A DNA stretch of 52,163 nt from an uncultured Pseudomonadota bacterium (GCA_902769055.1 CACXNL010000008.1:1-52163); one strand, 5' to 3'. Shown: positions 17,538 through 25,961, numbered from the stretch's first letter. A program made the numbers and translations. Notes: generated by a model from the sequence alone, not told the origin.

Positions 17538-18821
17538 ATGCACTTATCAATGAACGTAATTTTGGTTGTTGTGTTCTTGGTTTGTTCGGCATTTTTTTCC
17601 GCCTGTGAGACGGCTATGACTGCGTACTCGAGACCGAAGCTCTATACCTTAGCAAAAGATGGAAACAACAAGGCGCGAATTATACTGGAACTGCAGCCAG
17701 AAATTGAGTTGGTAATTAGTGCGATATTGACTTGTGCCACAATTTTGAATGCAATGACCGTTGCTGTTACAACAAATTTATTATCTGAAATTCTAGGCAA
17801 TTATGCGATCGTACTTGCACCTATAATCACTAGCGTATTTATAGTCCTTTTTGCAGAAGTTTTACCCAAGATGATAACGATATCTACGCCGGAACGTATC
17901 CTTTTGCCATCAGCGCAATTTATAAAATACACTTATATTGTAATGAAACCGTTGAATAAAATAATCGGTTTTATAGCAAGAAACCTGATAGGAATGCTTC
18001 ATTTTGCGAAGACAAACAAAAGATCGGAGTATGAAAATTCATTAGATGAGTTAAGGGGAGCGATAGATTTGCATAATGGTGAAAATGTCGAAGATACCCA
18101 AAAAGAGAAAGAGATGCTGAGGAGCGTTTTGGATTTAGGAGAAGTAACCATATCAAATATTATGGTTCATCGAAAAAATGTCACGATGATATGCGCCGAT
18201 GAACCCATTGAGCAAATTATTGACCAAATAATGAATTGTCCATATACGCGCGTACCACTTTGGAGTAAGGAACGCGACAATATCATTGGTGTGTTACATG
18301 TAAAAGATTTAATGAAAGCGATAAAACGAGATGAAGATATAAAAAAAATAAACATATCTGATATTGCTCTGAAACCGCGATTCGTTCCTGAGAATAAAGA
18401 TTTGCTGGATCAGTTGCAATTTTTTAAAACGAATCATGAGCACTTTGCTCTGGTTGTTGATGAATACGGCGCTTTTATGGGTATCGTAACATTAGAAGAC
18501 ATAATCGAGGAGATTGTGGGTGATATAAAAGACGAGCACGATGCGCCATCACAAAGTGGAATAAGGAAACAAGATGATGGTTCTTACATAATAGACGGTT
18601 CAGTAAATGTACGAGATTTAAACAGAGAGGTTGGTTCAAACTTTAAGAGTGATATAGCTTCGACTGTTGCGGGGCTTATAATTAACACGATAGGAGTAAT
18701 ACCTGACGTTGGTCAAGTTTTTATTTTATATGGATACAAATTCGAAATCTTGAAGCGTTACAGGGTGCAAGTGACTTTGGTCAAGTTAACGAAGTTAGGA
18801 GAGAGTAATGAAACTAAATGA
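17538..18821 (+). CDS. CNNM/CBS-domain protein (HlyC/CorC family)
   Basis: Inner-membrane protein with an N-terminal DUF21/CNNM domain of about four membrane helices (1-180), a pair of CBS domains (about 200-330, with YTRVPLWSKERDNIIGVLH and VVDEYGAFMGIVTLEDIIEE) and the C-terminal CorC_HlyC domain (about 345-425). Relatives are linked to magnesium or cobalt efflux; a haemolysin role suggested for some is doubtful. The product is 427 residues from ATG 17538; GTG 17520 and ATG 17550 are alternative starts. The 3' end overlaps the next gene by 14 bases. Confidence 0.9.
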   Translation: MHLSMNVILVVVFLVCSAFFSACETAMTAYSRPKLYTLAKDGNNKARIILELQPEIELVISAILTCATILNAMTVAVTTNLLSEILGNYAIVLAPIITSVFIVLFAEVLPKMITISTPERILLPSAQFIKYTYIVMKPLNKIIGFIARNLIGMLHFAKTNKRSEYENSLDELRGAIDLHNGENVEDTQKEKEMLRSVLDLGEVTISNIMVHRKNVTMICADEPIEQIIDQIMNCPYTRVPLWSKERDNIIGVLHVKDLMKAIKRDEDIKKINISDIALKPRFVPENKDLLDQLQFFKTNHEHFALVVDEYGAFMGIVTLEDIIEEIVGDIKDEHDAPSQSGIRKQDDGSYIIDGSVNVRDLNREVGSNFKSDIASTVAGLIINTIGVIPDVGQVFILYGYKFEILKRYRVQVTLVKLTKLGESNETK

Positions 18822-19449
18822 GATATCATTGATGTCGACGCATTTTTCCACCGCTGAAGCAATTATTATAGTTCTTCACGGGTATGGGAATAGCGGAGCG
18901 GATTGTGTAACCGCAATTGATAGATTTTGGCGAAGTTACATAGACGATGCAATGTTCATACTGCCTGACGCTCCAAGTCCTTGTGATACTTGGACGGGAA
19001 GGCAGTGGTTCCCGCTGACACTTGAAAATATGACGTATGAAGAGATACGTAAAGGGCTAAATGAAATAGCGCCAATACTGCAACGGTACATTAGTGAAAA
19101 AGCGACTGAGTACAGTTGCGAAAATATTTACTTAGTCGGAATTTCTCAGGGGGCAATGACTGCGTTGGAGATGATCTATCATAGCAATATATCTGGAATA
19201 ATATCGTATTCGGGATTGTTTGCGAGACCTACTGGAGGGACTGTAGTATCAAAACCGAACGTGTTGTTGGTACACTCAGAAAACGACAACATTGTGCCAT
19301 ACGCATGTGCTCAACAAGCCGAAAAAGATCTAAAAGAGTTGGAAATCGAAGTAGAATTGAAGACATGGCACAACGCTGGGCATTACGTTTCTCGTGAAGG
19401 CTGGGAATACGGATGTGAAACCTTAAAGCACTGGGCTAAAAGGCGATGA
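18808..19449 (+). CDS. Alpha/beta-hydrolase, carboxylesterase/phospholipase type
   Basis: Serine hydrolase of the Abhydrolase_2 (YpfH/phospholipase-carboxylesterase) group. The 213-residue protein has the oxyanion region VLHGYGNSGADCV, the nucleophile elbow GISQGAM, the acid in HSENDNIVPY and the His in WHNAGHYVS, so the triad is complete. GGAGAG precedes ATG 18808 inside the end of the CNNM/CBS gene (14-base overlap). There is no signal peptide, so it is cytoplasmic. The substrate is unknown; short-chain esters or lysophospholipids are typical for the group. Confidence 0.9.
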   Translation: MKLNEISLMSTHFSTAEAIIIVLHGYGNSGADCVTAIDRFWRSYIDDAMFILPDAPSPCDTWTGRQWFPLTLENMTYEEIRKGLNEIAPILQRYISEKATEYSCENIYLVGISQGAMTALEMIYHSNISGIISYSGLFARPTGGTVVSKPNVLLVHSENDNIVPYACAQQAEKDLKELEIEVELKTWHNAGHYVSREGWEYGCETLKHWAKRR

Positions 19450-19525
19450 TCGGTATTGCATTGTAGCGCCTCTCTAAGCCTCTCCCCTGTACGAAGGTTT
19501 TGTTCTAAAATACATCTTGATGCTT

Positions 19526-20251
19526 CTACTGTTTTAGTTTTTTAACTGCCTCGATGAGTTCTTTATATGACTTCTCCTCATCCGGGTTATCGAACGCATC
19601 GCCCTGAGCGTGAGTAGCAAATCGATCCATGTAGTTCATGGCTAGATCATGTTCGCTGGAAAATTTCTTTAAACCAATCGCGAAATTTGCGACTGAAGAC
19701 GGATCTCTGTCAGCCTCTTCCTTTAGGAATGCTTCAACTGCTTCTGCATCTTCATTTTTTGCCCAATCGTCAATCGCCTTTTGCTCTCCGCGATGATTTA
19801 GCGCTTCCAGAAGTACGGAAGAATTAACATCATCAGCATCGGTCAAATCTATTGAAAGGTATCTTCTCACTAGTTCATTCATTGCTTTCTTGGGCTGAAT
19901 ACCAGCCAAAGATGCTGGCGACTTTGATATCAATTTAACAATCTCGAATGGTAACTTCTTAACATCAGATGGTCGTTTGTCGATCTCAATTTCATTTCCT
20001 GTTCTCCTTTCAAGCTCTCTTTCAGCGTCCTCCGGAGTTATGCCACAAACAGGTTCCTTACCGTATGCTATCTGCCTCAGTATATCTTTATGCAACTCTT
20101 GGGGTTTTACCTTCATGCCAACTTTCTTAGATATGTCGGTAGTCATTTCTGTCTTTGATGTTAAGGAATCACCATTCCTCTTATTCCAAAAAACCACAGC
20201 GATACCGATTACTGCAACTGCAACGATAAATGATACTACCTTGTTAGACAT
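19526..20251 (-). CDS. Membrane-anchored protein of unknown function
   Basis: No family recognised. The 241-residue product has one N-terminal membrane helix (about 5-22, VVSFIVAVAVIGIAVVFW) and a large hydrophilic, mostly helical remainder on the outer side, rich in Glu, Asp and Lys. The segment KAMNELVRRYLSIDLTDADD and the preceding ERELERRTGNEIEIDK look like two related helical units. GGAAGGA precedes the ATG. The promoter region holds a TTAA-N7-TTAACC site and a CATAAT hexamer, so it may belong to a common regulon with other envelope proteins here. Confidence 0.65.
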   Translation of the reverse strand: MSNKVVSFIVAVAVIGIAVVFWNKRNGDSLTSKTEMTTDISKKVGMKVKPQELHKDILRQIAYGKEPVCGITPEDAERELERRTGNEIEIDKRPSDVKKLPFEIVKLISKSPASLAGIQPKKAMNELVRRYLSIDLTDADDVNSSVLLEALNHRGEQKAIDDWAKNEDAEAVEAFLKEEADRDPSSVANFAIGLKKFSSEHDLAMNYMDRFATHAQGDAFDNPDEEKSYKELIEAVKKLKQ

Positions 20252-20300
20252 ATTCCTTCCACAGGTTCAACCTTTCTTCATTATGTTTACCTAAAAAAAA

Positions 20301-20315
20301 TTAAAAAACTGTTAA
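20301..20315. promoter_or_regulatory. CtrA-type box upstream of membrane-anchored hypothetical gene
   Basis: TTAAAAAACTGTTAACC, exact TTAA-N7-TTAA followed by CC. Read on the minus strand, a CATAAT hexamer lies 15 bases beyond the box, toward the gene that starts at 20251. The rpsD terminator is immediately adjacent, so the box is not needed for rpsD. Confidence 0.45.
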
Positions 20316-20320
20316 CCTAC

Positions 20321-20350
20321 AAAAAAAATGTTGGACTGCCCGTCCAACAT
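20321..20350 (-). terminator. Rho-independent terminator of rpsD
   Basis: On the minus strand a perfect nine-base stem (ATGTTGGAC, 20329-20337, with GTCCAACAT, 20342-20350) and a five-base loop are followed by eight T residues (20321-20328). It lies 30 bases after the rpsD stop. Confidence 0.9.
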
Positions 20351-20380
20351 ACGCGCCATCAAAAACAAAAATCAGTCTTA

Positions 20381-20890
20381 TTATCTTGCGTAAAACTCGA
20401 TGACCAAGTTTGGCTCAACGTTTTCGGAGTAAGGAATATCTTCGACATTCGGCACACTGACATACTTTCCCTTGCGTTCCGGTGTAATTACCTCAAAATA
20501 CGCCGGCACATCACGCTTTACTTGTAAGGAACCAAGTTGCAAAACATCTGCCATTCTGTCTTGGATTTCCACCTCATCACCAATCTTCAGTTCATACGAC
20601 GGAGCAGTAACTATTTCGCCATTGACCTTTATCTTACGGTGCTTAATCAACTGTCGCGCGCTCTTGATGCTGGGAGCCAAATTTAAACGATACACCACTG
20701 TCTCAAGTCTGCTCTCGAGCCTGGCTATCATGCCGGCAATGGTCTGCCCCCTACTAGCCGCCGAAGCATCATGTATCCTGCGCAACACATGCTCAGAAAT
20801 ATCCCCGTATTCTCTTCTCAATCTTTGTTTTGCTGCAAGCTGCAACGCATACGGCTTCTTGTTCACCTTATTCTTCCTCTCGGATAACAA
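20381..20890 (-). CDS. rpsD: 30S ribosomal protein S4, N-terminally short
   Basis: S4 binds the 5' domain of 16S rRNA early in 30S assembly. The S4 RNA-binding domain is clear (LESRLETVVYRL, SARQLIKHRKIKVNGEIV, YELKIGDEVEIQ), but the product is only 161-169 residues against the usual 205 or so, because the first 35-45 residues are absent. The start is unclear: TTG 20890 gives 169 residues, and GTG 20866 (GAGGAAG six bases before it) gives 161. An ATG at 20900-20902 with an ideal GGGAGG is out of frame by one base across a run of seven T. A good promoter lies only about 25 bases upstream, so no longer coding region can be hidden. Confidence 0.9.
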   Translation of the reverse strand: MLSERKNKVNKKPYALQLAAKQRLRREYGDISEHVLRRIHDASAASRGQTIAGMIARLESRLETVVYRLNLAPSIKSARQLIKHRKIKVNGEIVTAPSYELKIGDEVEIQDRMADVLQLGSLQVKRDVPAYFEVITPERKGKYVSVPNVEDIPYSENVEPNLVIEFYAR

Positions 20891-20913
20891 AAAAATACAT
20901 ATCGCACCCTCCC

Positions 20914-20942
20914 ATTGTATGGAATTGATTTAAAATCGTCAA
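20914..20942 (-). promoter_or_regulatory. Sigma-70-type promoter of rpsD
   Basis: Read on the minus strand: TTGACG (20937-20942), 17-base spacer, TACAAT (20914-20919). The predicted RNA would start near 20907, just before the GGGAGG ribosome-binding site, leaving a very short leader. Confidence 0.75.
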
Positions 20943-21031
20943 CAATTAAGATTGCTGAAATGGTGTAGCTATTATTCATCTAAATTTAGGAGTGATAATT
21001 TCGCACTTTACACAATAAAGATGTCACTGTC

Positions 21032-21088
21032 GCTTAGCCCAGTAATAACAATCTGCAGATACCCAACGATTGTTATTACGGGCTAAGC
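21032..21088. repeat. Long near-perfect inverted repeat
   Basis: GCTTAGCCC (21032-21040), one bulged A, GTAATAACAATC (21042-21053), 14-base loop, GATTGTTATTAC (21068-21079), GGGCTAAGC (21080-21088): 21 pairs with a single bulge. It lies between divergent genes with no T-run, so it is not a normal terminator. No second copy was seen in the window. Confidence 0.75.
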
Positions 21089-21201
21089 CACTCCCCAAGC
21101 GCAAGCACTTTGATGCCCCCTAGTTCAGATGCTACGGCAAGCCACGTTTGTCATGGCTCTTCAAAAAAAACCTCCAGCAAATTCAGAGTAACCGGAAATC
21201 G

Positions 21202-21216
21202 TTAATTTTTTATTAA
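21202..21216. promoter_or_regulatory. CtrA-type box in rpsD-rbfA gap
   Basis: TTAATTTTTTATTAA, the same sequence as the box at 47095-47109. It lies about 40 bases upstream of the rbfA -35 hexamer. The sequence is very AT-rich, so chance is a stronger alternative here than at the mixed-base sites. Confidence 0.3.
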
Positions 21217-21251
21217 AGCCATAAACATTTTTTCAACATCCTAGAAAATGG

Positions 21252-21279
21252 TTGATTTTTAACCGCAAAATAGTACTAT
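21252..21279 (+). promoter_or_regulatory. Sigma-70-type promoter of rbfA-nuoD
   Basis: TTGATT (21252-21257), 16-base spacer, TACTAT (21274-21279). The expected RNA start near 21286 lies after GTG 21284, which supports the later start codon GTG 21314. Confidence 0.7.
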
Positions 21280-21313
21280 CAGAGTGAATGCGCTATTGGA
21301 TGAGGAGTGTGTT

Positions 21314-21724
21314 GTGTCTAAGTTGAATTTGTTTCGGGCAGACATAAGGAAACCGACTTCTCGACGAAATGACAAAGTAGCAATGCAGTTAAAAGAGTGC
21401 TTTGCGCATGCTTTGTCTCAAGGCGATTTTCCGGTTTTGCCTAAGCATGAAAATGAATCTAGGCTTCAAACCCCTGTGACCATAACTTATGTTGATCTTT
21501 CACCAGATTTGCGGAATGCCACAGTTTACTTTGTTCCGCTTGGTGGATTGAAAAAGAGCGAAACAGTAAGATTTTTTGAATTGCAATCACACTATTTTAA
21601 AAACCTGATCGCGAAAAAAATGAAATTGCGTTTTATCCCAAATCTCATTTTTAAACTAGATAACTCTTTCGAATATTCAGAACGTATAGATGCTATATTA
21701 AATGAAGCAAAATCGAAACTCTGA
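21314..21724 (+). CDS. rbfA: Ribosome-binding factor A
   Basis: RbfA is a KH-fold factor needed for late 30S maturation and 16S 5'-end processing. The 136-residue product shows the family pattern: an N-terminal helix with RRNDKVAMQLKECFAHAL, then the strand VTITYVDLSPDLRNATVYF and the C-terminal LRFIPNLIFKLDNSFEYSER. GTG 21314 is chosen because GAGGAG lies six bases before it and the promoter predicts an RNA start after the other candidate, GTG 21284. The gene is followed by nuoD with a 23-base overlap, an unusual pairing. Confidence 0.92.
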   Translation: MSKLNLFRADIRKPTSRRNDKVAMQLKECFAHALSQGDFPVLPKHENESRLQTPVTITYVDLSPDLRNATVYFVPLGGLKKSETVRFFELQSHYFKNLIAKKMKLRFIPNLIFKLDNSFEYSERIDAILNEAKSKL

Positions 21725-22823
21725 ATACACATTAAATTTTGGTCCTCAACATCCGTCGACCCATGGTCTTTTAAGATTAGTATTGACGCTTCAAGGTGAA
21801 GAGATTGTTGCGTGCTCTCCTGAGATCGGATACTTGCATCGAGGTATTGAAAAAATCGTTACGCATAAAAATTTTTCCTCGATAATTCCATACGTAGATC
21901 GTTTGGATTATCTTGCTCCTGCCATACAAGAGCATACTTACGTGCGTACAATAGAAAAATTACTCGAAATAAAAGTGCCACGGCGTGCACTGATCATTCG
22001 AACAATTTTTGATGAACTGACAAGGATTTCAAGCCACATAATGGCAATAGGATGCGCAACTTACGATCTTGGATGCCTCAGTCTGTTCCTGTACGGATTT
22101 GAAGAGCGTGAAAAGATCATGGACATTTTCAAAACAACGACTGGCAACAGGATGCACTTAGCATATTATGTTTTCGGCGGAGTGCGTAACGATGTTTCAC
22201 GTGAGATACTGAACGCAATAAAATTATATATAAATAGAATAAATTTTTACTTGGATGCCGTCAGAAAACTCGCGTTAGATAATCGAATTTTTCAAGATAG
22301 AACAAAGGGCGTAGGGGTTATATCAAAAGAAATGGCTATCAAAAACGGTATCTCGGGTGTTAATCTTCGTGCGTCGGGAGTGCCCTACGACGTGCGAAAA
22401 TCAGTTCCTTATGGAATGTATAAGGAATTGTCATTTGAGCCAATAACACAAACTGATGGAGATTGTCATGCTCGCAATATGCTGCGTTTTCTTGAGATAA
22501 AACAAAGTATTACCCTAATTAAACAATGCTTGAACCTAATCGAGCCTGGAGAAATCTTGAATTCACAAGCATTGGAATTTCGTTCAGGCATCAAGTTACC
22601 TCAAAATGCAGCTGTATATTCAGCGAGTGAAACCCCACGCGGAGAGTTTGGCATTCACATGTTTGTCGGAGAAGATCAAGCCAAGCCACACCGCATACAC
22701 TTCAAATCGCCAAGTTTTGCCGCAATACAAGTTTTAAAACAAGTATTAGTAGGTCACACCATTCCGGATATCACCGCTATTCTAGGCTCTCTAGACTTCG
22801 TCATGGGGTGTTGCGACAGGTAA
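21702..22823 (+). CDS. nuoD: NADH-quinone oxidoreductase subunit D, shortened
   Basis: NuoD is the 49-kDa subunit of respiratory complex I that forms the quinone site. FGPQHPSTHGLLRL holds the quinone-site His, and PYVDRLDYLAP holds the partner Tyr. Family motifs IGYLHRGIEKIVTHK, YGFEEREKIMDIF and the terminal LGSLDFVMGCCDR are present. At 373 residues it is about 20 shorter than usual; the missing part lies between the MKQC-type helix (LIKQCLNLIEPG) and VYSASETPRGEFG. The final EVDR of the family is CCDR. No other nuo gene is near, so the operon is scattered. The 3' end overlaps an antisense membrane-protein gene by 33 bases. Confidence 0.9.
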   Translation: MKQNRNSEYTLNFGPQHPSTHGLLRLVLTLQGEEIVACSPEIGYLHRGIEKIVTHKNFSSIIPYVDRLDYLAPAIQEHTYVRTIEKLLEIKVPRRALIIRTIFDELTRISSHIMAIGCATYDLGCLSLFLYGFEEREKIMDIFKTTTGNRMHLAYYVFGGVRNDVSREILNAIKLYINRINFYLDAVRKLALDNRIFQDRTKGVGVISKEMAIKNGISGVNLRASGVPYDVRKSVPYGMYKELSFEPITQTDGDCHARNMLRFLEIKQSITLIKQCLNLIEPGEILNSQALEFRSGIKLPQNAAVYSASETPRGEFGIHMFVGEDQAKPHRIHFKSPSFAAIQVLKQVLVGHTIPDITAILGSLDFVMGCCDR

Positions 22824-23393
22824 GGTCGTATCATCACCTTTGTCAACAATAGTGGCATATTTTTGAACAAAGAAGCGATTCATAAACAAGACATACATGT
22901 AAGACAGCGGAGTGCCACAAACAATAGATACCAAAAGATATTTAATGAATTCTGCATTAAATCCGTTGAATACGTCGAAGTGGGGCTTTATCAATGCGTC
23001 AGCAGCCCATGACACTAAAAAAGTGGGAAGACTGAGCACTATGTAAAACCAAACCATTTTTGGAGTAATTCGCCCTATTCTGGGAATTAACCTAAATCTT
23101 TTGTATGGCTTAAAGAATACCTTTTGTAACGCTTTTTTTTGAGCGAAATAGCACAATACTATTGCGCCAAATACAAGCAAACAAAAGAAAGCATTGCCTA
23201 AAATCAATAAGACAATATCCTTTGCGTTCTCACCCATGTTAATTTTGCTACTTTCCAACATGGAAAGACCAAATGCCATCACCAATGGCACCACTAAAGC
23301 GATTGCCAACATCCCTAGATACAAGAAACAGTAGGCATATTGCCATAATATATTTCGCGTAGTGTAATAAAATGCGTACTTAAAGTTTTCCAT
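22791..23393 (-). CDS. Integral membrane protein of unknown function
   Basis: No family recognised. The 200-residue product starts MENFKYAFYYTTRNILWQYA and has about four membrane segments (near 19-43, 60-85, 112-132 and 145-170), with a basic loop KKALQKVFFKPYKRFRLIPR facing the cytoplasm. ATG 23393 is chosen because GGAGG lies eight bases upstream; the frame extends seven residues further. The C-terminus overlaps the end of nuoD antisense by 33 bases. The gene stands alone on its strand. Confidence 0.7.
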   Translation of the reverse strand: MENFKYAFYYTTRNILWQYAYCFLYLGMLAIALVVPLVMAFGLSMLESSKINMGENAKDIVLLILGNAFFCLLVFGAIVLCYFAQKKALQKVFFKPYKRFRLIPRIGRITPKMVWFYIVLSLPTFLVSWAADALIKPHFDVFNGFNAEFIKYLLVSIVCGTPLSYMYVLFMNRFFVQKYATIVDKGDDTTLPVATPHDEV

Positions 23394-23566
23394 GAACAAT
23401 CCTCCAACATACAACCTCTACTTTTAGAGTAAAACATATCTTATGTTCTGTCAATACAAAATCACGGAAGCACGCCAGCAATAAAATTTAAGACAAACCC
23501 TGCCCCCGAGTATCGTATTCATTAAGCTATGTCAATTCATCCAAACTCTATGAAAAAGTCAAACTG

Positions 23567-23575
23567 TGATACAAT
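23567..23575 (+). promoter_or_regulatory. Extended -10 promoter of grpE-cysS-pgpA
   Basis: TGATACAAT: TG at 23567-23568, one base, then TACAAT (23570-23575). No good -35 was seen, consistent with an extended -10 promoter. A CCCAT follows directly but no heat-shock -35 lies at the right distance. Confidence 0.5.
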
Positions 23576-23606
23576 CCCATCAGAATGCAAGATTTAGGAG
23601 TTGCTC

Positions 23607-24134
23607 ATGCCTGAGAAGAATTCATCTTCCGAAAATATTTCCGAGACTACAGAAACTGAAAGCATGCACAACGACGAAAAAGAGACCACTGAGTTGCAAT
23701 CAAAGATCGATGAGCTTGAAGAGAAGTTGTTGCGCGCTCTGGCTGAGGCTCAGAATATACAAAAACGCGCTGAGAAGGAAAAGACAGATATTGCGAAGTA
23801 TAGTATTTCAGGGTTCGCAAAAGATGTTTTGCAAATACGAGACAACTTGCAGCTTGCCTTGAATAATAGTATCGAAAATTCGGGAGCAATATTTGACGGC
23901 ATTAAAATGACTATGTCCGAAATGGATAAAATCCTCGAACGAAATGGAATAACAATAATTAAATCTCTTGACGAACGGTTTAATCCAAATTTTCATCAGG
24001 CAATGATTGAGATTGAAAGCGACGATAAGGAGCCAGGCATAATAGTGCAAGTTATGCAAGAAGGGTTCATGATACACGATCGGTTACTTAGACCGGCGCT
24101 AGTTGGCGTTTCAAAAAAAGCGAAAAAGGAATGA
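23607..24134 (+). CDS. grpE: Nucleotide exchange factor GrpE
   Basis: GrpE releases ADP from DnaK. The 175-residue product has a charged, disordered N-terminus, the long coiled coil (about 25-90, with LEEKLLRALAEAQNIQKRAE) and the C-terminal beta wing with RFNPNFHQAMIEIESDDKEP and VMQEGFMIHDRLLRPALVGV. AGGAG lies six bases before ATG 23607; the frame's earlier TTG 23601 is less likely. dnaK and dnaJ are not adjacent. It overlaps cysS by four bases (ATGA), an unusual partner. Confidence 0.96.
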   Translation: MPEKNSSSENISETTETESMHNDEKETTELQSKIDELEEKLLRALAEAQNIQKRAEKEKTDIAKYSISGFAKDVLQIRDNLQLALNNSIENSGAIFDGIKMTMSEMDKILERNGITIIKSLDERFNPNFHQAMIEIESDDKEPGIIVQVMQEGFMIHDRLLRPALVGVSKKAKKE

Positions 24135-25489
24135 AACTAAAACTTCATAACACATTGTCCGGCAAACTTGAGGAGTTTGTCCCCGTTGATGCGAACAATG
24201 TGAGAATGTATGTTTGCGGTCCAACGGTGTATGATCGCGCGCATATCGGAAATGCCAGACCGGCGGTGGTGTTTGATACATTGTTCAGGATTTTACAAAG
24301 GATCTACAGCAAAGTAACCTATGTCAGGAATATAACAGATATAGATGACAAAATATATAAAGCATCTACTGAAAAGAATATTCCGATTGGAAAATTAACT
24401 GAAACTACTATAAAAATGTATCACGAAGATATGAAAGCTCTGGGGGTGCTGCCGGTAACGATTGAGCCGAAGGCTACTGAACATATACAAGATATGATCG
24501 AATTTATACAGGCTCTGGTTGATAATGGCAGCGCATACATATCAAATAATCACGTTTATTTTGATATAAATTCATCGCAAAACTATGGTGAACTTTCTAA
24601 AAAAAATATAAGCGATTTGATTTCTGGAGCCAGGATAGAAATTTCAGAAAATAAAAAAAATCCGCTAGATTTCGTCTTGTGGAAACCTGTCAATGAAAAA
24701 TTCAACTTTGGTTGGGACAGTCCGTGGGGCAAAGGGCGTCCCGGATGGCATATCGAATGCTCAGCAATGTCGAAAAAATATTTAGGCGAAATTTTTGATA
24801 TTCACGGCGGTGGAGCAGACTTGATATTCCCGCATCATGAAAATGAAATTGCACAGACCTGCGCTCTAACGAAGCAAAAAAGGATGGCAAATTATTGGAT
24901 ATACAATGGACACCTGAACGTAAATGGAATAAAAATGTCAAAATCATTAAATAATTTTGTCACAGTGAATGAGCTATTAAAGCAATACAGTGGCGAAGTT
25001 ATAAGGCTTACGTTTTTGATGACGCATTATGCAAGTCAAATGAATTTTTGTATAAGTATGTTGGAACAAGCTAAAAATATCATTGATAGGTGGTATAACG
25101 CCATACGAAATATCGAGATATACGAAACAAGCGAAATCTTTCAAGATGTTTTTGAAGCATTATTGGACAATATGAACACACCGAAAGCTATTGCGATTTT
25201 ATGCGCAAAAGTAGAGCAGATAAACAAAACAAAGTCTTCCGAATTTGCAAGTGTTTTCATTAACACTTGCAAAACACTTCTTGGGCTGTTGCAAACACCT
25301 ATTCCTGAGTGGTTTTGCGGTACGGATAAAGAGAAAAAAGGTTGGATTGAAGCGAAGATAAGGGAACGAAATCTAGCTAAACAAGCAAAAGATTTTGCAA
25401 CAGCGGATGCTATTCGCGATGAACTCGCGAAAAACAGCGTAATAATCGAAGATACAAAAGATGGCACAATCTGGAAAATTAAAACGTAA
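24131..25489 (+). CDS. cysS: Cysteinyl-tRNA synthetase
   Basis: Class I aminoacyl-tRNA synthetase charging tRNA-Cys. The 452-residue protein has the zinc-site residues Cys in MYVCGPTVYDRAH, Cys in HIECSAMS and His in IFPHHENE, the HIGH-type motif AHIGN and the KMSKS loop (GIKMSKSLNN). Length and domain order are normal, with the anticodon-binding region at the C-terminus. It starts in the ATGA overlap with grpE and its end overlaps pgpA by 29 bases, so the three genes are one transcript. Confidence 0.97.
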   Translation: MKLKLHNTLSGKLEEFVPVDANNVRMYVCGPTVYDRAHIGNARPAVVFDTLFRILQRIYSKVTYVRNITDIDDKIYKASTEKNIPIGKLTETTIKMYHEDMKALGVLPVTIEPKATEHIQDMIEFIQALVDNGSAYISNNHVYFDINSSQNYGELSKKNISDLISGARIEISENKKNPLDFVLWKPVNEKFNFGWDSPWGKGRPGWHIECSAMSKKYLGEIFDIHGGGADLIFPHHENEIAQTCALTKQKRMANYWIYNGHLNVNGIKMSKSLNNFVTVNELLKQYSGEVIRLTFLMTHYASQMNFCISMLEQAKNIIDRWYNAIRNIEIYETSEIFQDVFEALLDNMNTPKAIAILCAKVEQINKTKSSEFASVFINTCKTLLGLLQTPIPEWFCGTDKEKKGWIEAKIRERNLAKQAKDFATADAIRDELAKNSVIIEDTKDGTIWKIKT

Positions 25490-25961
25490 GGTTTTACTTT
25501 TTATAGTCACATTTTTTGGTACTGGGCTTATTTCGAAGAGGATGCCGGGAACAGTCGGTTCTCTTGTGGCGACGCTAAGTTTAATAGTGCTGCCGAAATC
25601 TCCTGTTTTAGTTGCAAGTATGTTTGTGACATCCTTTTTTATAGGATGGCTTTGTTGCAAGTTGTATATTCCAAGATATGACGCTGATAGAGACCCCAGG
25701 TATATAGTGATAGATGAAGCATGCGGCATATTTCTTGGCGCGATGCTGATTTATTGTTTTAACCACACTACGCACTACGTACTACTAGTAAATTTTTTGC
25801 TTTTTAGACTTTTTGATATCGCGAAACCGTATCCAATCAGGAATATTGAAACCTCAATGAAAACCCGTATCGAAACAGTTGCCATCGGGATAATGCTAGA
25901 TGACATCGTGGCGGCAATCTTTGCCGCCACAATTCAGATTACTTTGTACAAAGTTTTATAA
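25461..25961 (+). CDS. pgpA: Phosphatidylglycerophosphatase A
   Basis: PgpA removes phosphate from phosphatidylglycerophosphate to give phosphatidylglycerol in the inner membrane. The 166-residue product has several membrane segments and the family motifs GLISKRMPGTVGSLVA near the start and VIDEACGIF in the middle (usually DEVVGQ), ending with LLDDIVAA-like sequence (GIMLDDIVAAIFA). Acidic catalytic candidates are kept. ATG 25461 lies within cysS. Confidence 0.9.
   Translation: MAQSGKLKRKVLLFIVTFFGTGLISKRMPGTVGSLVATLSLIVLPKSPVLVASMFVTSFFIGWLCCKLYIPRYDADRDPRYIVIDEACGIFLGAMLIYCFNHTTHYVLLVNFLLFRLFDIAKPYPIRNIETSMKTRIETVAIGIMLDDIVAAIFAATIQITLYKVL

Larger units (their letters stand above)
20943..21313. 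other. 370-base divergent gap between rpsD and rbfA
   Basis: No gene seen. It holds a long inverted repeat (21032-21088), a TTAA-N7-TTAA box (21202-21216) and the rbfA promoter (21252-21279). A weaker hairpin (AGCCA/TGGCT near 21136-21154) precedes a run of eight A. I found no signature of 4.5S RNA, 6S RNA or tmRNA. Confidence 0.5.

Noticed and set aside
23541-23606. Heat-shock promoter before grpE
   Set aside because: A CCCAT is present but no CTTGAAA-like box lies at the right distance; an extended -10 promoter fits better.
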